Shown here: positions 13,813 through 26,792 of the stretch, piece after piece
Layout: each line of letters opens with the position of its first letter
Position numbering within the stretch: position 1 is the stretch's first letter
DNA from: Bicyclus anynana
Taxonomy: Eukaryota > Arthropoda > Insecta > Lepidoptera > Nymphalidae
DNA: 64,000 nt
Assembly: GCF_947172395.1 (NCBI RefSeq)
Contig: NC_069104.1
Location: 4,863,355-4,927,354, forward strand
Direction: 5' to 3'
Notes under the pieces: model-generated
What the model saw: the letters and a program-made list of their open reading frames with translations, nothing else
What the model was told of the DNA's origin: nothing
The model's database searches: none
Translations under genes and position numbers: made by a program

Positions 13813-16800
13813 AGGAGAAAACTGAATGCGCAGTAGTAAAGCAGGAAAATCTCATTCCATTTCTTGGTAAACCATTGCAACGTCACACGCCTCCTCTTGT
13901 ATTACTCTGAATAATAAAACAATTCGGTCGGGAGCATATTACTAGTTCATCCAAATGACTATAATTGTTCTTAAAGTTTTTTTTCAGATAGCATGAGTAC
14001 GGTGACAGTTCGTTTCACTCTTGAAAGTTTGCCGCGATTCACAACAATAGTACGTATTATGAACGTCATAAGGCAACTGTCATTGACATATGCTAACTGA
14101 AATACACTTTAATAATACTACCTAAATGGTTTTGTTTATGCATACTAAATGGGCGTAATTTATAAACATCACCTTAGCTGAGTTCGTGCGGTGTCGAACG
14201 ATATTCCTGGGAACTACTCTAATTACACTCGAATACATAACAGTTACCTAACTTGACATTATAGTGGCACCACTTACCATTACAATACTGAAGGCACGAC
14301 CTAACAGAAGTGTTTCGACTTTATTTGTAAGAAATAAAAATCAATAGAGACAGGCAGATTTACTTTCGCATTAATAACAAAAATATTAGTTTGGACATTA
14401 ACTATTAGAAAAACCCAATTAATACCATTTTGCGACTCAAATCTTATGACAAAGAGAATTCTACATCGTTGACCAATTCCTATAACCTTGTTTATAACAA
14501 ACGAAGGATACGTTGACTTAAAAAATAGACAAAAATACGTTGTTTTCAAACAAAATCTTTTCTTGTACATAGATTGTGCTAAAAATTAATAAAAAAGAGT
14601 TCCTCGAATTTTCCAGCAAATCCTTCTTAACAAAATCGATCCAAGTACCTTTGAATTAATAATCGAGGAACATACTATAAAAAAAAGATTTCGATAATTG
14701 AGAACCTCTTTGTGAACTCAGTTAAAAATAAAACAAGGGAACTAGTTCAACTCCCATAATTTTTCATTGGGGACTTAAAAATAGACAAACTAGATACAGT
14801 CCTTAACAATTAAGTAAAGCGCTCCAAATATTAAACACGTTTGGATGACACATGCACGTGGTGGTAGAATTCACGTTTACGTTGCAAGTAACCTATTTAT
14901 ACGCGTTAGTTACATTAGAGCGGCCGCAATGAATCACGTGATATTAAAAGCATTAAGCAACGCGATACATGGAAACATGAGAAACCCTGGTAGGGACATG
15001 TTTACGGTCGGCTGCTGAGATAATAGCCACGAAGCGTGTACTAGCAATTACAATTGAGATCTAATTGCAATCGGCCAGATACATTCACAGTTCACACCCA
15101 CTTATAAATTGACATATTGTTCAATAGAACAATATTATCACTGCGTTTTTGATCTAATGGTCTCTTATTAAAAATGATCGATCAAAAAAGTTTAGAGGTT
15201 TTCTGTCAAAAAAATCAGTAGCTGTTTAGAAATGGAAAGTTATTAGTATAGTTAATGAAAAAACTTCAAGAGCACAAAACCGACGGTACTACTTAATTTG
15301 ATGCTCATAGATTATTTTGTCGTCGGGTTATGAGATAAAGGTGATCATTACCCGTGCAAAATGTCGGCATCCTTTAGAATTTTGTCTGTACTTACCTACA
15401 ACTAAAGACAAATTTGAACAACCTAGAAAAATTGGTCATACAAAGCAGACCTAATCTTATCTTTTTATTATACTTTTATAAAGAAGTTACCTACCTACTA
15501 TTAAAACCGTCTTTGATATTTTATATGAAAATGAAAATATTACAAACATATCTGACGACAAACGGCGACCCATATTCAACAAACTAACAATACGCTCTCA
15601 AGGCTGGTTACACACTCCGACAAAGCAATTTTATGAGATATCAATAATGAATTTCAAGCTCTTTAAACAAACAATTGACTTTGCAATTGAGCAATAGTAG
15701 AGTCAACATCTTCCGAAGACGCTATGGTTTAGAGGTGAAACGTTGAGGATTACATAACAATGACGATTGGAATAGCAAAAAAATCAATTATTCCCAAAAA
15801 TTTTTATAATTATTTTAGAATCTTACGATTTCAGTGGCGGAGTTCTCATTCCCGTGGCAATACGGGGAAAAATTAAAGCCATGTTAATGTAGCTTTCTAT
15901 TGGTAAAAGAAATTATGAAATTGATCCAATAGTTTATGAGTTATTATCACACTCTATCTGTAAATATCTTGAGGCTAGAAACACATGAACACAACAGTAT
16001 AGAAATATGTTAGAAAAGGTGCAGTAAATATTAAAAAGGCAAAATCGACGTAAAGAAAATAAAAATCAACGCCACAGTCCCAACCTAGAAACCTATAAGG
16101 AAGTTACGAGTATAAATATGGAAGTGTGCTGTAGAAAGGTTAAATTGGTGCCTTGCTGATAATAGCGTACGTTTAATGCTCCAGAACCGTTGAACCAGTG
16201 GGATTTTATAAAGCCTCGTCTCCTGTGCATGATTCTTGATTTGCTCTATCTAAATCATCTTAAACTTCACAAAAAACATTTCCCATAACTCAAATGACTT
16301 TTGGTTTACGTCAAGTAAGGCATTTGACTTTTGATTCACGTCAAATATAGCTTTTTACTTTTGATTCATTTCCATTCCCAATGTAAAATATTGATCTAAG
16401 TTCTAAGGCAGTTTTTTTTTACTCTAATCTTTCACTTTTCATCACCATTATCAATTAATTATTATAACTTCAAAAGCAAAAATAAGAGTGTAACTCGTAA
16501 TATACTTTCTATATTTTGAATCTACTGTGACTATGAAAATTAAAAAGATCTTGCCAAACCTTGCTCCAAAATCATTTGGACAACAAATGGACAAAATTTT
16601 TGATGAATCAAGAAAAGGGAACGATGGATTTAAATTACTTTATAGATATTGTAGTACTTGTAGCGCAAAATATACGCTGGAAACGCGGCTTAACATTCCC
16701 CTGCTGACCGATAGCTAAAGGCTAGGTATTTAAGTAGGCACAACATGTAGGATTGTAGACTATCATTGCACACGTAGACACCGACACAGGCTGCGCATTA

Positions 16801-19800
16801 ACTTACTGAGCAATTGACTTGGTGCACCCTGTAAACGGTTAAATGTAAGTACGGTAAATATTAGATGTAGAGATTATACTAAAGACAACCATTGATTGAA
16901 ACTTTGAAAACTAGAATATTAATTATCCTTCATCCTACAATAAGTTTTTACTGAAAGAATCATATACTCGTAACAAGTATTTCTTTATATTTTGCAAGCA
17001 GCAAATTAGGAATAATATTCATTTGTCTGTAAGGTGAAATTTTCAACCAACATCTCAAAAAGCTTTCTATTGTCTGTTGAACCAAGGATGGGAAATAGAA
17101 GACAGTTATTACTGAGACCCAATATTAGGAGAAGCCCTGATCATAGGTACAACAAACCTTGGCCCAACAAGCTTTGCACTCTTACTCTTTTTTATAATAC
17201 CTAGAGCTGTTTTAGTTATCAATTTGTCAATTTTTTAAAAAAAAATCTTGTAAGTTTTTTTAAATTGCAAGCAGTTCAACATTCAATATTCATTGAAATT
17301 TATTCAATATTCAGTTCAATGTTTAATATTCATTTAATTATTATTATTCGGCATCTTACTCAAAGGCTTCGTTTCAAGGTGGATTCTAAATGGAAATACC
17401 GCTTCTGATTCATTGATTGGACACGCACTGCCTTCAACGATACTGACCCTTTTAAGGTTACAAATGCAAATATAATCGGATGCAATAAACCTAGTTTTAT
17501 ACACCTGTCTAATCTTAAGCGATTAAGAATTTCTAGACGATTAAATTAAAATCATCAAGTTCTATTTACGTACGAATTAGAACAAGATTAAGTACTGTAA
17601 CTACGAGAATTAGATTAAGTAATGTAATACTGGAAATATTAAAACTAAACACATATTCAAGAAAAAGATAGTATAGATGTTTTCTGTGATATAGTATAGA
17701 AGACCTAAATTACAAGTTATGTGGAATTATGCATATAATCTAACTATAGTAGCGTGGGACGATTTACCGTGGTCTATGGTGCGTGCTTTTTAGCGTAGAT
17801 ACGTTGGCAGCGTCTCGTCTTTCGCGCACTACCCAAACGCCTGACGCAGCTCAAAGCAACAAATAATATATAATCACTACGTTCGCAGCTGCTGAATATG
17901 CTCAATTCCTTAAGCGTCGTCAATACTCGGTCATATCTAATGACTATGGCGCTTGTCTTTGATACTTTATGCCCATGGTCATCAGATATCAAAAATGTTT
18001 TAACTCTGTCTGTCAAATTGATCCATGCGTCAGGTGAACCAAGAGCTGGCGCTTACATTTTTCATTGAATAAAGAGTAGACATACTGGACTTTATAATTT
18101 CGTGCAATATGAAAACTGCAATTTATTGAAATATACCAGTTAATCTTTCCAGCAAATCTTAAGAAACCAATTAGTAATGATATTCTTACTTTCGATACAC
18201 GACTAACTAGCACCTAAGTAAAAGAATATGCTATCCAAGAAACACAAATGCTAAGGTCGAAAGGGGAAAGTCGGACTTAGGCGCTCGTACCAGCTCCGAG
18301 ATTTAACCAGATATTCAAATAGTACCTAATTATACAATTGAAACATTTGTAAGATATGGAGTTTCATTTTAAATATACATAGATTAGTTAGTTAGTAGCA
18401 AATTATTTTTATTAGATTTTTATAGCATTAAAACAGTGCAGGATATGTCTACGTACACATTGTACATACATACATGAAGTTAATACAAAAATAGTCAGGA
18501 TAGCTTCGTAGAGCGCCATAACGACGTGAACCGGTGAAAACAAGAAGAAAGTAAAATAAAGGATATCAAAACCAGTTACTGAAAAAAAGTTACAATTATT
18601 GCAATAGATATTCCTGTATATGTAATTTTGACTGCGTAGCACCATTTATGACAAGACGAAACACATATTGGAAAATGGAACTCAAAACATATTCGTAGCT
18701 CCAAACTATTTGCCATGTTTACACAGATGAAAGAGTTCCTAATGTTTGTCTAACAATGTTTTGCCACTGAGGGCCACATCAAACTCAAAACTTTTCAGCT
18801 TTGTACATTGAGAACAGAAGCAACTGTCTAAATAGATTAAAAGTGTGATTTGGCTCTAGTTTCTAATATATTTGGAGAAAATTTTTTGAAGTGGAAAGAA
18901 TAACTTATTATTTAAAAAGTCCAAAAAAACTTAATGCCAAAAACTGGACTTTTTTTCAAGAGAGCAGACCAACCAGATATTATAATTAAGAATTTGGTTA
19001 CTAATTTGAATTTACTTTAGCCACACGTATGTAAAACTTCCATTAGTATTCATATTTGTTAGAATAGCATGTCGAAATCTAAGTTAATTTTTAATCAACA
19101 CACTAAACCAACATATCAACCCCCCATTAAAGCAAGCAAGGATTGACGGGTTGTTTATAAAGGACCGACATGAATACTGAACAGTAACTGTATTTTACTT
19201 CACGAACAGTAATTTGTGTTTAACAAATATTCCATCTTAGTTTTATGTTCACTTGTTAATTAATATTATTTTAAACTTCATTTGAGTTCTATGCTACGAA
19301 TTATTTAACCAAACCAAATTCTAATATTAAAGCATTAGAACGAATAGTTTTCGTGAGTGCCTTATCGGAGTGATTTAAACCATTTATTAAACCATTGTAC
19401 TTATATTCCCTCACACTATTACGGCTTGAATTTAATAAAATTGTTCTCTACATTAAGGGATGTAACATGTCTATGGGGCGACTTATCTTATCCTTACAAA
19501 AATCAGGAGGGGTCTTTTAGCCCCCTAATTACGTCAATGATTTCTAATTTACTATACCTGTTTATAGAATGTGTTAACTCATAAGTTAGGCGGGAAATTA
19601 TAGCTGTGTTTGAAATAGATGGTAAGCTTCGCATCTATTTGGAGACGCTACTCGATCTTTTCCATGCTCTTGAAGTAAGATCAAAGAAAGCTCTTGCTGA
19701 TTGATATCGTTGACATATTATGCTTTTGGTTTTATTTATTATATTATTTTTACACTCATCATTCAATGGCTCTCAAATACAATCTCAAAATTCATCATCA

Positions 19801-21349
19801 TCCAAATTCATTAATATTTTTTTTTTAGTTAGTAAACAAGTTAAAAACACTGTTTGGTTAAAAAATGCTCTATTTTATGAGTATTTAGTAAAGAGCAGAC
19901 ATTGTTTTTTTAGTACCTACTATTTCTTTAATATAAAAGTATTTTCTATTAATAAGAAATTATCTATAGCTGATTAAATATAATACATTATCTTTATTGA
20001 GAGTATTTTTTTTAATAGAGAAAACCAAAATAAAATCAGAATAACTCCTTAAGCCATAAAAAAGCATTTGGGGTTTGCCGAACTAAGTAAACCAATTTTC
20101 TTGTTCCTTGACCATGGTTTGCATTGTTTGGAATAACTAATATCATTTCTGCTAGTTTAAATCAGTGTATTTGTATCAGGATCTCCATTTCACGAATTAG
20201 AGTAGCCCGGTTTACATGCACCTAAGTACCTTTAAATTGACATAGGACAATCTAGCTCATTATTTCTTGAATTTGAATAAGAAATCAATTCAAAACGAGC
20301 AACTTTCTCATTCTCTGAGGCTACAAGGCTGTTGGCTGTGACAGTTTGCGCTTTCTGCTGTCATGTTTCAATTTGACTACCTGATTTGAGTATGCAAATT
20401 CAATATGAAATTATACCTTAAGTTACAGTTGAGCTATTTGAGATCGATTATATTTATGATTCTTACTAATATCTTTAATACTCGTATATGAATTCTCGTG
20501 TCACCTTGTTTATGTGTTTGTTACCAAACTCCACCGAAGCGGTTGCACCTTTTTTATACTTCTAAATGAAACAGGGTGCATAATCTAAAATATATATTAT
20601 CATATTTTTATTTTTTATGATGAGCATTGAAAAATACATAAGACCCTTAATTTTGAACCATCTCTCATCAATCCCTGTTTTTAAAAGCGATAATGCAAAA
20701 CAACATTTCAGGGTCATCTAATATGTATTATGTAAAGATTACTTTGGTATTTGCAAATTTGGGTAATATTGTGTTCGTAGTAAGTTGTTTTTTTTATCAA
20801 TGCTATAAATCAATGGTCAGATGGTCAATCTAAGACCTCCGCGCTGTTGAGATTTCTAAAAATACGGTCTACGATTAATAAAAAATTGTTTTTTTTTAAA
20901 TAAAAAACATTTTTTTTTTGATTAAACAATTAAGAAATGTTTTTTATTAAAAATATAATTTTCAATTATAACTAATCTGGGAAAGATTAGCAAAAGTGCT
21001 TTAACGTGCCTTGTGTAATACATTTACAAATCATACAAAATTTTGACGTCAGTCAAAAGCAATCTAATTTATTCATGAATAGCTAACAAGGAACGAGAGA
21101 ACCGATGCAGTAACCACCAAAGCTCCTTTGAATCTACATACTGATAACCGTGATTCGCATAGAATTACATAGTCGTCCCTTTAAAGGAATTGCATAGAAA
21201 GGCGGAAAAACGTGAGATTGTCAGATTGCGATGACATCGTAATGAAACATCGCATAGTGTATTATAAAATACTTTGCGTCAAGGAAGCAGCGTCGTTTAA
21301 CTTTATTCGTGCTGTTTCATCAAACGGCGCCTTTGTTTTGACACCTTGA
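13813..21349. other. Mostly featureless AT-rich stretch
   Basis: About 7.5 kb without a recognisable gene or strong repeat. A weak Helitron-like scrap (CATTCCCGTGGCAATACGGG, TAGCTTTCTATTGGTAAAAG) lies at 15836-15960. Frames at 14301-14570, 17774-18213 and 19720-19977 match nothing I know. Confidence 0.5.
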
Positions 21350-21655
21350 CGACCTCTCTGACTCTGACAGTGCTGTGGAGGAAGAGCTACTACTCCCAGC
21401 TCGGGTCAATTTATGATTTTATATTGTCTAAACTGGCTCAGATCTGGTCTACTCTGGTCTGGTGTTAGGCATAGGCCGTGTCTAGATATCTCTACCGGCA
21501 AAGACGTACCGTCAAGCGATTTAACGTCCTTACGATGCCGCGTAGAAATCGTCAGAGGTATGGATAGAACAAACGTGTACTTCTTCCAAGTTAAACTGCA
21601 TCGTCACTTAACATCAGATGACATAGCAGTCAAAGGCTAACTTGTCATTGCATAA
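21350..21655 (+). mobile_element. SINE2, old degenerate copy
   Basis: The head is decayed. The body keeps ACCGGCAAAGACGTACCG, AAGCGATTTAACG and the TCAAAGGCTAACTTGT end. Confidence 0.7.
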
Positions 21656-21850
21656 AAACAAATCTTTTTTACTCTGCTATGGTGAAGCAAAAAGCACTTT
21701 ACCTAAAGCATATAATCTGTCGCCGTAGGTGGCATACTAATTCAAATTAAATTTTCGTTTATTTCAAGTAGGCTAAGTTTACAAGCACTTTTGAAACGTC
21801 AGGTCTGTCCGTTTGTAATGACTAGTGACTTGACCACCGGTTTTACTATA

Positions 21851-22254
21851 CTCAGAGGCACAATTATCCGCCCATTAATATACTCGCGTCATATTAAAGA
21901 GCCGTGTGAGCCGTGATAACCCAGTGGATATGACCTCTGCCTCCGATTCCGGAGGGTGTGGGTTCGAATCCGGTCCGGGGTATGCACCTCCAACTTTTCA
22001 GTTGTGTGCATTTTAAGAAATTAAATATCACGTGTCTCAAACGGTGAAGGAAAACATCGTGAGGAAACCTGCACACCAGAGAATTTCTTAATTCTCTGCG
22101 TGTGTGAAGTCTGCCAATACGCATTGGGCCAGCGTGGTGGACTATTGGCCTAACCCCTCTCATTCTGAGAGGAGACTCGAGCTCAGCAGTGAGCCGAATA
22201 TGGGTTGATGACGAATGACGAATATTAAAGAGGGCGGGTAATTGTGCCTCTGAG
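21851..22254. mobile_element. Palindromic MITE split by a SINE1
   Basis: The arms CTCAGAGGCACAATTATCCG (left) and GGGTAATTGTGCCTCTGAG (right) pair. Removing the SINE and one target-site duplication leaves a short element like that at 59572. Confidence 0.8.
21902..22221 (+). mobile_element. SINE1, full copy inserted in a MITE
   Basis: Intact head with B box GGTTCGAATCC, full body and ATGACGAATGACGA tail. Perfect 11-bp target-site duplications ATATTAAAGAG lie at 21891-21901 and 22222-22232, inside a palindromic MITE. Confidence 0.92.
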
Positions 22255-23907
22255 TATATAAAAATTGCTACGCCACGTCTATCCTCAAACGTTACTATAA
22301 ATATGTGTTAAACGCTTGTAAACGTTAACGTTATTTTTTTTTAATTTTGCTGCACATGCCACTCTTTAATATTAAGTATTTTTAATATCATCTCTTCTTA
22401 GAATAGAATGGAATTCTTATCACCGTAAGAAATAAATAGTTGCAAGCATGGATGTACAACATTGTATTATACATCAATGTAAACAAGTCATAAAAATAAC
22501 TAAAATACAGTTACTAGGTTTAAACTTTGACAAAGACATAATGGTTACCTCAAACCACAAAAGGCAAACTTATGCTCATTAAAGCTCCGAGTACATTCAA
22601 TAACATAGATATCCTTAACTGTTCGTCCAAAATGACTTAAGCACGACCATAAAATTCCTAAAACAAAGAAGAAATAACCGTTTAAACTTTGAAAGTACGT
22701 TAAAATAGGAAAGGTTATGTAACGGACAAAGATTATTATTTTATGCAATCATAATAAAGTAAGTGCGCTTACAGACTACAACGAATTCAGGCAATTTTAT
22801 GCTAAATCAAAATCTATACAGTTTATTTCAAAACCAGTCGCTAAGAAACTGTATTTAAGAGATGGCAGCTTGATCTAAAAAGATTTTACTTTGCAATGAT
22901 CTGCAGGAACCATGTTGGAACCCGATCGAAATGCCAACTACTAATGCATTTTAGATCCATAAGCCATGCAAAGACCTCACTCCGGTTGTAGAAGGACCAG
23001 TATCACGACGAATATGATTACCACTATAAAACATCGATATTGTAGAGACAATTCTTATAATCGCATTAGATCGTTCATCATACACTTAGCCAGAAAAGTA
23101 ACGACTAACGAGGCGGGTCCTATATAATTTGTTTTGAGGCGATGACCCACTAATACACACGAAAAAATTAATCCATCGATACAGAGCACTAAAGCAATAT
23201 CCGATCGATAAAGCATTTTATAATCAACTTTGATTCACCTTAGCCAGTCCAAAACATCGTAATATAGAGTAAAACCAATAACTTTCCAAGAGTCACAGAC
23301 TATTTGATATTATGAAAAGGAATATATGGAATATGTGGCAAACACAGTTACACAGAGCTTAAACAATGTGGCTGACATAACAGACTGAAATTCACCGAAT
23401 GTGAGATACCTATTGTAAATTTTAAAGTTCATCTATGGGACTTATTTTTAAGGGACTTATTTTTAATTTTCTAGTGTCATGCAAAAAAAATCGCAATCAT
23501 CCGCTAATGCAAATCACAAAGGGTACGCACGTACACGAGTTTTAGTACGCCTCGCTATAATAACACCTTTTAACCTCGCAGTAGGAAGTCTCAAAGTAAA
23601 ATGAAAGTCTATTATGTAATAACGAAACTGAATAATAGTATTCAACAGCGTAAAGGGCACGGGCTACCCTATTGTTACCCCTGTTTTGGTGATCACAACC
23701 CCAAAGTCACAAAACGTTTATAACGTATAAACATGCAATGAATTGGTGAAGGCAGAACGATAGGGGATTATAACTAGAACACAGAGGGTTAATGTAATTG
23801 AAAAAGTTATTTTTTCTTGTATCGGATTAAAACCGTAAATAACATTTAATTTAATCTCTGAAGCCAAATCAAATCATTTTTTATGTCTGTCACTGAACAC
23901 GAATTTA
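22255..23907. other. No gene recognised
   Basis: AT-rich sequence holding only one copy of the unclassified ~110-bp repeat (23025-23140). Confidence 0.5.
23025..23140 (+). repeat. Unclassified dispersed repeat, copy 2
   Basis: AAACATCGATATTG...CGCATTAGATCGTTCAT...GTAACGACTAACGAGGCGGG, then TCCTATATAAT. Confidence 0.55.
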
Positions 23908-25298
23908 TCTATACTAATATTATAAAGAGGTAAAGTTTGTAAGTTTGTAAGTTTGTAAGTTTGTAAGTTTGTAACAATTTTTTGAAATTGGGTAATCTTC
24001 GGAACTACTGGACCGATTTTAAAAATTCTTTCACCAGTAGAATGCTACGTTATCGGGGAGTGCTATAGGCTATATTTTATATTTCTATCATATATAACTA
24101 CTGAGATATCGCGGGTTTTCTCTTACAGGTCAGACCGAAAAACTTACTTATTCGCATGCGCTGACTCAACCATTGCGTATAACTGAAATAAATGTATGGA
24201 GGCTTTTTGAACCTTTAAAAGTTCTACAAAAAAGTCCGCGACACCATATATCTATCTTTTATATTTTAGCAGATATAGTACCTTTAGTACTTTAATAAAT
24301 TATTTAAATTTTAAATTAAGGTTTACGTCATTATTTACACAACTAAACTTAAATCCTTATCAAAATAAATTGTTTAATAATCACAAGGATATTATAGAGA
24401 TAAGATTTGCCCTTTACAGTATGTTAATTAGTTATATAGTTTCGGAGATAATACAAAATTTCTGAAAGTCGCAGAAATGCCGCTATATGACGCCCCGCGG
24501 TTTCAATTACGTGGTTCCCGTTCCCGTATAAATATGAGGACCAAACATAGCCTATGACACTCGCAAATAATGTAGCTTTCTATTGGTAAAAGAATTTTCC
24601 AAATCGGTCCAGTAGATCCAGAGATTACCCCCGACAACCACACAAACTATACCTCTTTATAGTATTAGCATAGAAGTCGCTTGGGAAATTATAGTCTTTT
24701 GGTCATTGCACCACGCACAAAAGGCTGGACCAATTTTGCTGAGGGTAGGGATAGGATAGAGGTAGGGAAGGGGTAGGATAGAGGTAGGGAAGGGGTAGGA
24801 TAGAGGTAGGGTAGGGGTAATTTAGGGAAAGTGTAGGGTAGGGTAGGGTAGGGTACGGATAAGGTAGGAGTAGTGTAGGGTAGGGGCAAGGTAGAGGTAG
24901 GGGAAGGATATGGAACGTATAGGGTAGGGGAGGAGTAGGATAGGGGTAGGGTAGGGTAGGGGTAGGGTAGGGGTAGGGTACGGGTAGGGTAGGGTTAGGG
25001 TTGGGATAAGGTAGGTGTAGGGAAGGGTTAGGGTTAGCGGTAGGGTAAGAGTAAGGTAGGGGTAGGGTAGGGGTAGATTAGGAGTAGGGTAGGATAGGGT
25101 ATGGATAGGTTACGGGTAGGGTTAGGGTAGGGTAAGGTGGGGAGAGGGAAGGGTTATCGTTAGCGGTAGGGTAGGAGTAAGGTAGGGGTAGGGTAGGGTA
25201 GGGTAGGGTAGGGTTGGGTAGGTTTACGAGCAGGGTAAGGTAGAGGTAGAGAAGTTTACATCAATTTTTACGCGGACGAAGTCGCGGGCGTCCGCTAG
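23908..25298 (+). mobile_element. Non-autonomous Helitron with nested copy and GGGTA minisatellite
   Basis: Starts TCTATACTAATATTATAA after a host A and ends with hairpin GCGGACG-aagtcgcgg-CGTCCGC then CTAG before a host T. Near the left end is a (GTAAGTTT)n run. An inverted, related copy lies at about 24480-24674, so the unit is composite. No Rep/helicase gene is present. Confidence 0.8.
24725..25252 (+). repeat. G-rich minisatellite, (GGGTA/GGGGTA)n
   Basis: About 500 bp of imperfect GGGTA, GGGGTAGGGTA and GGATAGGG units inside the Helitron. The same units recur at 13552-13612 and 58688-58760. It is not the insect TTAGG telomere repeat. Confidence 0.9.
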
Positions 25299-25616
25299 TT
25301 ATCTATATAACAACAAATGAAAGACTTGCCTTGTAACCAAGTTTTCGTGTTTGACTATGAAAACTCTCTTAATGAATTAATTAAATAATTATTTTTAAAT
25401 TTACTAAGGTTTGGTGATAGCCGTACTAGTCGCAGCATGCCTTCGCAACGAATTAGGCAGCATTTTCCAAGTTATCGCACTACTTAATAACATCGTTAAT
25501 TACGATATCTGATGATATTTTAACTTAAAACCATTTTTATTACTTTGAATTTACTTTTTTTTTGAAATCGAAACCTCGCAAAAGCCTTGTTAAAAACTGA
25601 TTTCCAACATATCACT

Positions 25617-25995
25617 CAACACTTTCTTAACGAAAATCGTCTTTTACGATCCTGACGATGACATAACGACCGACAAGACTTCCCTGGCAACACAAACACA
25701 AGCTACACAGCGTCTTCGCCGGCGAAGACGAGGTCTCCTATATCTAACGTCACCCGGACGTGGTTTTTCAGGTACACCATACCAGAATGGTCCTCTAAGC
25801 CAAGGGCCGAGTCTCAGAAGAAAAGCCCTTGGCTCTCCAAGGGCTTCTCCTTCCTCGTTCGTTCGTTCTTTTCTCGTTTCGCCAACATCTTTTGTTTCGG
25901 CCTTCAGGCCCCATAAGTTTGATGCTTCTGCACTTGCCAAAATCCCCGGTAACGCCGCTGAGGTCCCATTAGGAGCTCACAGCACTTAACGTTCA
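25617..25995 (-). mobile_element. GC-rich element fragment with a 98-codon frame, class unknown
   Basis: This block is much richer in GC than its surroundings and has an open frame on the minus strand (25940-25644) rich in Arg/Pro/Gly. It contains a perfect 20-bp palindrome (CGTCTTCGCCGGCGAAGACG, 25710-25729) and a second hairpin built on GCCCTTGG/CCAAGGGC. The sharp composition change suggests a mobile element, perhaps the end of a non-LTR element. I cannot name the family, and the frame may not be translated. Confidence 0.45.
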
Positions 25996-26060
25996 GAAAA
26001 AATTTTTTTTTTTACAGATTTTCACTACATATTTTTTTTACCAAAACGACAAAAAATACC

Positions 26061-26119
26061 ACTGTTGATTTATTGCGAATGGTAATGGAAATCATTACCA
26101 TTCGCAATAAATCAACAGT
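26061..26119. repeat. Perfect palindrome: 27-bp stem, 5-nt loop
   Basis: 26061-26087 is the exact reverse complement of 26093-26119 (stem begins ACTGTTGATTTATTGCG), with loop GAAAT at 26088-26092. Confidence 0.97.
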
Positions 26120-26270
26120 ACTAATTGATGGAACCTTTAATTAAACACGCATTCTTCATTATAATTACTTGCTTGCCTCTTTGTTTCGGTGATTGCAATA
26201 GCGATGACTATCGGTTTTATCTCCGAAGCATCATGGATATCAGTTTTATGTGCGTACTAGTTTCTATCCT

Positions 26271-26485
26271 GCTGGCATATTCACTATTTTGGTCTTTATT
26301 ATCAACATATTGAAATTGACAACAAGTCAATTGACAAAGTGTCATGTATACTATATGATATCCACCAGTAAGCACCGGATGACATTTGTAATTTGTATCG
26401 TAGTATGTGGATGACATTTTGTCAATCGATTCGTTTTTTATTTTGATGGGTTGATAATAAAGACCAAAATAGGAAATAGGCCAGC
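26271..26485. mobile_element. MITE with ~36-bp terminal inverted repeats
   Basis: 23 bp of perfect inverted repeat (26284-26306 with 26450-26472, core TTGGTCTTTATTATCAA) extends imperfectly to GCTGG/CCAGC ends. The interior has GATATCCACCAGTAAGCAC, shared with the copy at 11114. Confidence 0.75.
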
Positions 26486-26627
26486 TGGACTTCGCCCAAT
26501 ATTCCAATCTACTTACTAAACAGGCAAATATTTATAGGTTCTAATATACAATCGGTTACTTGAGTTTCTATTCATAGGTTCCAACTTCTAATTATTATTT
26601 GAGATAAATAAAACTAGAGGTTATAGA

Positions 26628-26792
26628 GTGCCGTGATATGACTTCATCCTTTGATTCGAAGGATGTAGGTTCGAATACGGTCCGGGATATGCACCTCCAA
26701 TTCGTATTGGACCAGCGCGGTGGACTTTTAGCCTAACCCCTCGCTTTCTAAGAGGAGACTCGTGCTCAACAGTGAGCCGGATGCGGGTAGTT
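26628..26792 (+). mobile_element. SINE1, internally deleted copy
   Basis: The head (GTGCCGTGATATGAC, GGTTCGAATACGG) joins directly to the distal part (CGTATTGGACCAGCGCGGTGG through AGTGAGCCGGATG). The central ~140 bp is missing. Confidence 0.75.

Noticed and set aside
17774..18213. Two adjacent minus-strand frames
   Set aside because: No recognisable motif, no convincing splice sites joining them, and no similarity between them and any family I know.
21894..22163. Open frame with RTGFEPTPSGIGGRGHIH on the minus strand
   Set aside because: This is the antisense of the SINE1 head; the same peptide appears in every good SINE1 copy (29987, 54429).
24689..24889. Open frame rich in Pro/Leu/Tyr on the minus strand
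   Set aside because: It is a translation of the GGGTA minisatellite; the same happens at 58528-58785.
24725..25252. Telomere-like DNA
   Set aside because: Units are GGGTA/GGGGTA, imperfect and bounded by Helitron ends; insect telomeres are TTAGG.
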